A stretch of 6,621 nucleotides of DNA from Candidatus Acidiferrum typicum (GTDB taxonomy: Bacteria > Acidobacteriota > Terriglobia > Acidiferrales > UBA7541), in the NCBI GenBank assembly GCA_025463105.1, contig JAOAPW010000222.1:1-6621 (forward strand), given 5' to 3'. Below are positions 1-5,230 of this stretch, in pieces (position 1 is the first letter of the stretch; every line of letters starts with the position of its first letter). A program made the translations under genes and the position numbers. Below the pieces are notes generated by a model, which worked only from the letters and a program-made list of their open reading frames with translations, did not search any database and was not told the DNA's origin.

Positions 1-20
1 ACTCATAAATAAGGTTTTTC

Positions 21-24
21 GGAG
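21..24 (+). promoter_or_regulatory. Ribosome binding site of the citrate synthase gene
   Basis: GGAG sits 9 nt before the ATG at 34 and supports that start. The window begins too close upstream to judge a promoter. Confidence 0.7.
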
Positions 25-33
25 ATCGTATCC

Positions 34-1170
34 ATGTCCACCACACCTGCCACCAAGGGACTTGAAGGTGTAGTTGCCGCAACTTCCAGCATCTGTTTCA
101 TTGACGGCGACAAAGGCATTCTCGCCTATCGCGGTATTGACATCCATGAACTCGCGCAGCATTCCACGTTTGAGGAAGTCTGCTACCTGTTGTGGTTCGG
201 AAAGCTGCCCACCGCGAAGGAGCTTGCTGATTTCCAGGCGCAACTTGGGGCGGAGCGGAGGCTGCATCCCGATATCATCAAGTTGCTGAAAGGTCTGCCT
301 ACAAGCGCGCCGCCTATGGAGGTGTTGCGCACGGCGGTTTCTGCGCTGAGTATGTATGACCCCGAATCGGCGAAGGTGGACCACGATTCCAACATCCGCA
401 AGTCGATCCGGCTTACATCGCAAATCGCGATGATCGTGGCTGATTTTGATCGCATCCGCAAAGGCAAAGACCTTGTCGAGGCCGATAAGTCACTCTCGCA
501 CTCCGCAAATTTCCTGCTGATGCTTAACGGTGAGAAGCCGTCTGATACTGCTGACCGCGCCCTCGATGTCGCGCTCATCCTCCATGCTGACCACGAACTC
601 AATGCTTCCACCTTTGCCGCCCGCGTGACTGCTGCGACGCTCAGTGACATGCATTCCTGCATTACCAGCGCGATCGGCGCGTTAAAGGGTCCGCTGCACG
701 GCGGAGCCAATGAAGAAGTCATGAAGATGTTGTTCGCCATCGACAAGGCGGGCGAAGATCCGGTGGAGCATGTGAAGCAGATGATGGCGGCCAAGAAGAA
801 GATCTCCGGCTTCGGCCATCGCGTGTACCACACCGAGGATCCACGGGCGACGCACCTGCGGCGCATGTCGCGCGATCTCGGCACCAAGGACGGCAAGCCG
901 AAATGGTATGACATGTCAGAGAAGATCGAGAAGTACATCAACGCGGAGAAGAAGCTCAACGCGAATGTGGACTTCTACTCGGCGTCCACCTACACCACGC
1001 TGGGCATCGACATTGATCTGTTCACGCCCATTTTCGCCATCTCCCGCATGAGTGGATGGGCTGCACACGTTATCGAGCAGCATGATGACAATCGTCTCAT
1101 CAGGCCGCGCGCCGATTACGTTGGGCCAAAGTACCCGGCCAAGTACATACCAGTTGACCAAAGAAGCTGA
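34..1170 (+). CDS. gltA: Citrate synthase family protein (citrate or 2-methylcitrate synthase)
   Basis: The enzyme condenses acetyl-CoA with oxaloacetate to form citrate, the entry step of the TCA cycle, in the cytoplasm. The three catalytic residues of the family are visible: His222 in PLHGG, His262 in GFGHRVY and Asp313 in NVDFYSA. The oxaloacetate-binding His187 lies in HADHELN, and Arg271 and Arg354 lie in conserved positions. At 378 residues it fits the short, dimeric, Gram-positive/archaeal-like class rather than the roughly 430-residue hexameric class of E. coli. That short class also contains 2-methylcitrate synthases (PrpC), which sequence inspection alone cannot exclude. No prpB or prpD gene is in view, so citrate synthase is preferred. 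The ATG start follows a GGAG ribosome site (21-24) at 9-nt spacing. The reading frame is intact to TGA, with no sign of decay. The next gene begins about 195 nt downstream, so this is probably a separate transcription unit. Confidence 0.95.
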   Translation: MSTTPATKGLEGVVAATSSICFIDGDKGILAYRGIDIHELAQHSTFEEVCYLLWFGKLPTAKELADFQAQLGAERRLHPDIIKLLKGLPTSAPPMEVLRTAVSALSMYDPESAKVDHDSNIRKSIRLTSQIAMIVADFDRIRKGKDLVEADKSLSHSANFLLMLNGEKPSDTADRALDVALILHADHELNASTFAARVTAATLSDMHSCITSAIGALKGPLHGGANEEVMKMLFAIDKAGEDPVEHVKQMMAAKKKISGFGHRVYHTEDPRATHLRRMSRDLGTKDGKPKWYDMSEKIEKYINAEKKLNANVDFYSASTYTTLGIDIDLFTPIFAISRMSGWAAHVIEQHDDNRLIRPRADYVGPKYPAKYIPVDQRS

Positions 1171-1225
1171 CCAATCCGAAAATAAAGCTTGAAACGCATG
1201 TTCTTGGTTTTGGGGCATCTCTAAT

Positions 1226-1248
1226 CGTGGGCTGCGGAGCAACCCACG
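1226..1248 (+). terminator. Hairpin downstream of citrate synthase, possible terminator
   Basis: CGTGGG (1226-1231) pairs perfectly with CCCACG (1243-1248). Inside it, after one C/A mismatch, TGC pairs with GCA around a GGA loop. The hairpin lies 55 nt past the citrate synthase stop codon. No T-run follows, so it is not a canonical intrinsic terminator. It could be a 3'-end stabiliser, a Rho-dependent end, or chance. Confidence 0.35.
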
Positions 1249-1267
1249 CCATAGAAACTGTCACCCT

Positions 1268-1369
1268 ATGGAGATGCGGTCTATTGGCTTCTGGGCGACG
1301 TTAAGACTATTACATACAGCACTTGCCTCAGTACTCACAGTTGTGGCTCTGCCTTGGCTGTGCCGATGA
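1268..1369 (+). CDS. Possible 33-residue hydrophobic mini-ORF abutting the kinase gene
   Basis: An ATG at 1268 opens a 33-codon frame ending at TGA 1367-1369. The product has a short N-terminus with Arg4, then a mostly hydrophobic stretch (about residues 14-31, e.g. SVLTVVALPWL) that could form one membrane segment, ending in Cys-Arg. Its stop overlaps the first ATG of the kinase gene (1366) as ATGA, the usual geometry of translational coupling. Three readings are possible: a real membrane mini-protein or leader peptide coupled to the kinase; the membrane anchor of the kinase split off by a frameshift or sequencing error; or a chance ORF. No clear ribosome site precedes the ATG, which weakens the first reading. 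I do not recognise the peptide. Confidence 0.3.
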   Translation: MEMRSIGFWATLRLLHTALASVLTVVALPWLCR

Positions 1370-3363
1370 TTGTGGAAATGGTGAAATCCTCCCGCATCTC
1401 AGAATCCCGTCGTTTGGCACTGCTCCAAAGCGAGCGAAGCTTACGCGCCATTTTTGAAGAAGCAGGAATCGGTGTCGGCACCGCAAACACTGAAGGCGTC
1501 ATCCTCAGTTGCAATCCCTCCTTTTACAAAATGCTGGGATACTCCGCCGAGGAACTCGTTGGAAAACATATCAGGGACATCACTTATCTCGAGGACTCCG
1601 GTGGCTTGCAGAGTTTCACGGACTTGGTTTCGGGAAAGATTGACCGCTACAGCGTGGACAAGCGCTATAAACGCAAAGATGGCGAGCTCATTTGGGTACA
1701 CATCGTCGCATCGCTGGTCAGACCTCACGGAGAAGAGCCCTATACCGTGGCTTTGATTGAGAACATCACCGAGAGGATACTTGCGCAGGAAAACGAAAGA
1801 AAGCTGGTGCAGCAAGAGAAGATCTCCGAAACGCGGCGTACTGAAAGCCTGGAACGCGACGGCCGCTTCCGCGCGGTGATCGAAGCTGCCGGGATCGGCG
1901 TCTCTACCGCCGACCTGAGCGGCAAAATCCTTACGGCCAATCCCGCATGGCTGAAGATGATGGGATATTCCAATGACGAGATCACAAGCCTGAACTTTTG
2001 GGACTTCAGTCACCCCGATGACATAGCCGTCGACAAGGAACTCTTCAAACAACTGGTGGAAGGAAAAATTCCACAGTACGCAGTGGTGAAGCGGTATTAC
2101 CGGAAGACTGGCGAGCCACTCTGGTGCCGCGTCACTGTCACCATGGTGCACAACCAGGAAGAGCCCTCTTACGTGGTCAAGGTCGTGGAGAATGTGACCG
2201 AGCGCAGACGGGCAGAAGAGAATGAGAAAAAGCTTGCTGCCGAGCAGGCCGCCCGCAGTGAAGCGGAAGATAGTCTGGCCCTGTTGAATTCGGTGCTTCA
2301 GCACATGCCCGCTGGTGTGGCCATCATTGATGGTTCCGGCAAAGTACTGCTGATGAACCGGCAACTGAATGCGCTCAGTGAACAATCCGCTTCATCAAGT
2401 GGAGATGCCTCGGGCGAGAACTCGCCATTGCTGAGCACTCTCCGGAGCGCGGCACTTTCGAATGCCATTGAGCACGGTGAAGTTCTGGAGCAGCGGGAGA
2501 TTCAGTTCACGCGCGCAGAAGGCGACAAGGGTATATTGCGCATCAGCGCTGCTCCGGTCTACGACCTCAAGGGCAGGATCATCGCCGCGGTCACCACAGC
2601 CTATGACATTACCGAAAGCCGCAGGGCGGAAGTGGCATTGCGGACCAGCGAAAAGCTGGCCAGCGTAGGACGGCTTGCCGCCACCATCGCGCATGAGATC
2701 AACAATCCTCTGGAATCGGTCACGAATATCCTCTACTTGCTGGCTTCAAGTTCGGTGGTGGGAGCGGAACCGAAAAAGCTGGTGGAGATGGCGCAGCACG
2801 AACTTGCCCGCGTAGTCCACATTGTGCGGCAGACACTCGGCTTCTACCGGGAATCTACGACACCCGTGCCAATCAGTCTGGGAGAAGTGATTGATGATGT
2901 GCTGGGACTTTATTCGCGCAAAATTGAAGAAAGCAATGCCAAGGTAACCCGGTACTTTGCCCAGGTGCCCGCGGTGAAGGCCTTCCCCGGCGAAATGCGC
3001 CAGGTTTTTTCGAATCTCGTCGTCAATGCTCTCGATGCCATCGGAAACAATCCGAAGGGGGCGATCTCGATCAAGGTATCCCGATCGAGAGATTGGCGGT
3101 CCCCCGGGCGCACTGGCGTCAGAGTATTGATATCCGACAACGGCGCCGGTATTCCCGCCGAACACCGAAAGAAGATCTTCGAACCGTTTTTCTCCACCAA
3201 AGGAGAAAAGGGGACTGGGTTAGGACTATGGGTGAGTCATGGGATCGTGCAGAAGCACGGCGGCAGCATAATCTTGCGCAGTTGCCAGAATAGCGGGCGC
3301 CCGGGAACCACTTTCAGCGTGTTCATCCCGGAAGAGACAGCTGAAGCCAGCCATGCAGCATAG
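1366..3363 (+). CDS. PAS-PAS-PAS sensor histidine kinase (orphan)
   Basis: This is a two-component sensor kinase: it autophosphorylates on histidine and would pass the phosphate to a response regulator that is not in the window. Numbered from ATG 1366 (665 residues), PAS1 spans about 23-138, PAS2 166-281 and PAS3 305-419. PAS1 and PAS2 each end in a PAC-like ENxTER motif. A HisKA domain follows with phospho-acceptor His443 in AHEINNP, then a HATPase_c domain with N-box Asn550/Asn554, G1 box DNGAG (591-595), F-box FEPFFSTK and G2 box GTGLGLW (616-622). All catalytic motifs are intact. Charged linkers rich in Glu, Lys and Arg between the PAS domains suggest coiled-coil signalling helices. No membrane segment lies in this frame, so the protein is predicted cytoplasmic unless the hydrophobic frame upstream belongs to it. 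The start is uncertain: TTG 1354, ATG 1366 and ATG 1378 are all in frame and none has a good ribosome site. ATG 1366 is chosen because the ATGA overlap could supply coupled initiation. The ligand is unknown; no haem or flavin signature was recognised. Confidence 0.9.
   Translation: MIVEMVKSSRISESRRLALLQSERSLRAIFEEAGIGVGTANTEGVILSCNPSFYKMLGYSAEELVGKHIRDITYLEDSGGLQSFTDLVSGKIDRYSVDKRYKRKDGELIWVHIVASLVRPHGEEPYTVALIENITERILAQENERKLVQQEKISETRRTESLERDGRFRAVIEAAGIGVSTADLSGKILTANPAWLKMMGYSNDEITSLNFWDFSHPDDIAVDKELFKQLVEGKIPQYAVVKRYYRKTGEPLWCRVTVTMVHNQEEPSYVVKVVENVTERRRAEENEKKLAAEQAARSEAEDSLALLNSVLQHMPAGVAIIDGSGKVLLMNRQLNALSEQSASSSGDASGENSPLLSTLRSAALSNAIEHGEVLEQREIQFTRAEGDKGILRISAAPVYDLKGRIIAAVTTAYDITESRRAEVALRTSEKLASVGRLAATIAHEINNPLESVTNILYLLASSSVVGAEPKKLVEMAQHELARVVHIVRQTLGFYRESTTPVPISLGEVIDDVLGLYSRKIEESNAKVTRYFAQVPAVKAFPGEMRQVFSNLVVNALDAIGNNPKGAISIKVSRSRDWRSPGRTGVRVLISDNGAGIPAEHRKKIFEPFFSTKGEKGTGLGLWVSHGIVQKHGGSIILRSCQNSGRPGTTFSVFIPEETAEASHAA
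3065..3090. repeat. Intragenic inverted repeat in the kinase ATPase domain
   Basis: TCTCGATC (3065-3072) and GATCGAGA (3083-3090) form a perfect 8-bp inverted repeat around a 10-nt loop, inside the kinase coding region between the N-box and G1 box. It may be chance; no function is assigned. Confidence 0.4.
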
Positions 3364-3369
3364 GGTTGC

Positions 3370-3394
3370 GCGTGCCTCATCTTACCGGGCACGC
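3370..3394 (+). terminator. Hairpin between the kinase and ligase genes
   Basis: GCGTGCC (3370-3376) pairs perfectly with GGCACGC (3388-3394) around an 11-nt loop, starting 6 nt after the kinase stop codon. No T-run follows. It could be an atypical terminator or an mRNA processing or stabilising structure within a kinase-ligase transcript. Confidence 0.4.
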
Positions 3395-3420
3395 CCTCCG
3401 GTGTAGAGGGTTGAGGGAAG

Positions 3421-4557
3421 GTGAGAGTTTTGCCCCGGAAGTCCAGAGATAATTCCTCCCGTGATGCAATCCAGCAATCCGCAGAGCAGCCGTTTGAATA
3501 TCCAAAACTCAATCTGCCCATTCAACCTCCATTTCCGCCGATGGAGGCGAAAACCGCGAAAGAGATTCCATCTGGAGACGCATGGCTCTACGAACCCAAG
3601 TGGGACGGATTCCGCTGCCTGGCGTTTCGAGATGACAATTCAGTCGTGCTGCAGTCGAAAAGCGGACAACCGCTCACGCGATACTTTCCCGAGTTGGTGG
3701 ACGCGCTTCTAAAAATCAACGCTGACCGCTTCGTCCTCGATGGCGAGATTGTGATCGAAACCGCCGGACATCTAGATTTCAATGCATTGCTCCAGCGCAT
3801 CCATCCTGCCGAGTCGCGTATCAAGCGATTGAGCAGAGAAACGCCTGCACAGATTGTTATTTTCGACCTCCTCGTCGACGCTGATGGGTTCCTGCTCACC
3901 GATCTTCCGCTGCAAGACCGCAAGCAGATGCTGAGCACATTTTTCCGCGACGCAGTCCAGCCTAGTGCTGCCAAGCAGATGATCCGTCTCGCCCCGAGTT
4001 CCAGCTCCCATGAAGAAGCCGAAAAGTGGATGGCCGAGCTGGCGGCATTCGGATGCGACGGAGTGGTGGCCAAGTTGAAAGGCGAGCCATATCACTCCGG
4101 CGATCGCGATGCGATGGTCAAGGTAAAACGCCTGCGCACCGCCGATTGCGTCATCGGCGGATTCCGTTATGCGACCAAGAAGAATGCTGGCGTGGGATCC
4201 ATCCTCCTCGGCCTGTACAACGATGCTGGCGAACTTGATCACGTCGGGTTCTGTTCCGGTTTCACAGCGGAGCAGAGGAAAGACCTAGTCAAGAAACTTG
4301 TTCCACTTATCGAAAAGCCTGGCTTCACCGGCAAAGCTCCTGGAGGCCCCAGTCGGTGGTCCCATGCGAATCCTCGCTCCACCGAGTGGGAGCCTCTCCG
4401 CCCAGAACTGGTCTGCGAAGTGCAATACGACCACTTTGCCGGCGGCCGATTCCGCCACGGGACCAAGTTCCTCCGCTGGCGTCCGGACAAGTGCCCGAAG
4501 CAATGTACCTTCGAGCAGTTGCAACCAGCCAAGCCGATTGCCAGAAAGGCAGCCTGA
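3421..4557 (+). CDS. ligC: ATP-dependent DNA ligase, LigC-like (stand-alone ligase)
   Basis: The enzyme seals nicks in double-stranded DNA through an enzyme-AMP intermediate made from ATP. It is separate from the NAD-dependent replicative LigA that nearly all bacteria have. Motif I KWDG contains the adenylated Lys60. Motif III is VLDGEIVI (105-112), IIIa is the IFDLL region (147-151), motif IV is DGVVAK (213-218) and motif V is VKVKRLR (233-239) with Lys234 and Lys236. An OB-fold domain follows from about 240, and RWRPDK (352-357) fits motif VI. At 378 residues it is the size of mycobacterial LigC and lacks the polymerase and nuclease domains of LigD. Such ligases act in backup end joining or excision repair; no Ku or primase-polymerase gene lies in the window to confirm this. 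GTG 3421 is the most upstream possible start (an in-frame TGA lies at 3412). GAGG at 3413-3416 precedes it at a short 4-nt spacing. ATG 3541 would remove 40 residues just before the catalytic domain, including LPIQPPFPP, which I believe is conserved in relatives. Confidence 0.9.
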   Translation: MRVLPRKSRDNSSRDAIQQSAEQPFEYPKLNLPIQPPFPPMEAKTAKEIPSGDAWLYEPKWDGFRCLAFRDDNSVVLQSKSGQPLTRYFPELVDALLKINADRFVLDGEIVIETAGHLDFNALLQRIHPAESRIKRLSRETPAQIVIFDLLVDADGFLLTDLPLQDRKQMLSTFFRDAVQPSAAKQMIRLAPSSSSHEEAEKWMAELAAFGCDGVVAKLKGEPYHSGDRDAMVKVKRLRTADCVIGGFRYATKKNAGVGSILLGLYNDAGELDHVGFCSGFTAEQRKDLVKKLVPLIEKPGFTGKAPGGPSRWSHANPRSTEWEPLRPELVCEVQYDHFAGGRFRHGTKFLRWRPDKCPKQCTFEQLQPAKPIARKAA

Positions 4558-4583
4558 TTGTCTTGAGAAGCACTGTGGGTGGC

Positions 4584-4634
4584 GCAGGCCTTCAGGCCTG
4601 CATTAAGGCCGAAATCCATCACCGGCTTTAGCCG
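4584..4634. repeat. REP-like intergenic palindrome pair
   Basis: The first palindrome is GCAGGCCT (4584-4591), TC, AGGCCTGC (4594-4601), and is perfect. Twenty-one bases later lies a second, CGGCT (4623-4627), TT, AGCCG (4630-4634). Two GC-rich palindromes in a short non-coding tail after a gene match the layout of REP/BIME elements. From memory, very similar sequences recur between genes in Acidobacteriota, where they are often mis-called as short ORFs. The first palindrome begins 26 nt after the ligase stop and could also act as its transcript 3' end, although no T-run follows. Confidence 0.6.
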
Positions 4635-4668
4635 CTGAGGTAGACAGGCTGTTGACTCCTCACCCCTT

Positions 4669-4698
4669 TTGCCCTTTCCACCCCCGCCATGTTATTCT
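4669..4698 (+). promoter_or_regulatory. Candidate sigma-70-type promoter for rpsO
   Basis: TTGCCC (4669-4674) and TATTCT (4693-4698) each match the -35 or -10 consensus at 4 of 6 positions, with 18-bp spacing. They lie about 50 nt before the rpsO start, beyond the REP-like element. This is a weak match, but a promoter is expected because rpsO is not coupled to the ligase gene. Confidence 0.35.
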
Positions 4699-4727
4699 TT
4701 TCAGGACAATAAATTGAACTAAAGACT

Positions 4728-4732
4728 AGGAG
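4728..4732 (+). promoter_or_regulatory. Ribosome binding site of rpsO
   Basis: AGGAG lies 13 nt before GTG 4746, a longer spacing than usual. No other in-frame start exists between the upstream in-frame stop (4710) and 4746, so the GTG start stands despite the spacing. Confidence 0.5.
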
Positions 4733-4745
4733 TGCATCAGCTTCA

Positions 4746-5012
4746 GTGTTAGCCAGCGAGAGAAAACAGAGCGTTATCAGCCAATACCGTACGCATCCTA
4801 CGGACACAGGTAGCCCACAGGTTCAGATTGCAGTTCTGAGCGAACGGATCGGCGAATTGACCGAACATTTCAAGTCCCATCAGAAGGACCACGCGTCTAG
4901 ACGCGGTCTTCTCATGATGGTCAGCAGACGTCGTCGCCTGCTTGACTACCTCAAGAGCCACGATTCCGAGTCTTACAAAGACGTCATTCAGAAACTCGGC
5001 ATCCGCAAATAA
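4746..5012 (+). CDS. rpsO: 30S ribosomal protein S15
   Basis: This is a primary-binding protein of the small ribosomal subunit. It contacts 16S rRNA helices 20-22 and forms an intersubunit bridge. The 88-residue length is standard for the family. Visible hallmarks are HPTDTGSPQVQ (17-27), the RNA-binding stretch HFKSHQKDHASRRGLL (41-56) with His41, Asp48, Ser51 and Arg52-Arg53, and SRRRRLLDYLK (60-70). The start is GTG, giving MLAS, as expected at the S15 N-terminus. In many bacteria S15 represses its own translation by binding its mRNA leader. The 47-nt stretch between the candidate -10 and the start could host this, but I cannot identify a matching structure. The next gene is pnp, a widely conserved pairing. 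Confidence 0.97.
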   Translation: MLASERKQSVISQYRTHPTDTGSPQVQIAVLSERIGELTEHFKSHQKDHASRRGLLMMVSRRRRLLDYLKSHDSESYKDVIQKLGIRK

Positions 5013-5047
5013 CTCCAGCTTGCAAAAATAGTTGGCGGTTTGTTTTG

Positions 5048-5084
5048 GCATTGCGGGAGGACTATTTCTTGTCTCCCGCCATGC
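5048..5084 (+). promoter_or_regulatory. Strong rpsO-pnp intergenic hairpin
   Basis: GCGGGAG (5053-5059) pairs perfectly with CTCCCGC (5073-5079). The outer GCAT (5048-5051) pairs with ATGC (5081-5084) across one mismatch. An alternative inner pairing GAC/GTC with a bulged G shrinks the loop to 8 nt. The hairpin is 35 nt past the rpsO stop and about 145 nt before pnp. In E. coli this spacer holds an attenuating rpsO terminator and RNase III sites that start PNPase autoregulation. The same role here is inferred from position only, and no T-run follows. Confidence 0.5.
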
Positions 5085-5221
5085 ATTCGTTTGACCATCT
5101 CTCGCGCCTGGCAGTGAAAGATCCCAGCAACGGAAATGCCTGATTCAGCCATCCGAACGCAATCGTTCCTTCAGCCAATCGTCTGCATTCCTGTCTGCAT
5201 TGGCGCTCTCCAAATAGAAAA

Positions 5222-5226
5222 GAGGA
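5222..5226 (+). promoter_or_regulatory. Ribosome binding site of pnp
   Basis: GAGGA lies 4 nt before ATG 5231, within a purine-rich run, and supports that start. Confidence 0.7.
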
Positions 5227-5230
5227 AATC

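Noticed and set aside
183..959. Open frame on the - strand (258 codons) opposite citrate synthase
   Set aside because: It overlaps the catalytic core of an intact enzyme gene, and its Ser/Arg-rich translation is typical of a shadow frame.
1284..1313. Possible promoter TTGGCT-18-TATTAC before the kinase
   Set aside because: Each box matches at only 4 of 6 positions and it lies inside the mini-ORF; too weak to list, though it would favour the chance-ORF reading.
1255..1365. Upstream in-frame extension of the kinase (open from 1255)
   Set aside because: It has only CTG or TTG starts, no ribosome site, and a translation with no resemblance to a sensor domain or membrane segment.
1441..2385. Open frame on the - strand (314 codons) opposite the kinase
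   Set aside because: It is antisense to clear PAS domains, with low-complexity His/Phe-rich content and no recognisable domain.
4239..4622. Short frames on both strands covering the ligase end and the REP-like element
   Set aside because: Their ends are translations of the palindromic repeat, a known source of spurious recurring peptides; the rest shadows the ligase gene.
5091..5122. Possible pnp promoter starting at TTGACC
   Set aside because: The -35 box is good, but no acceptable -10 box lies at 16-19 bp spacing.
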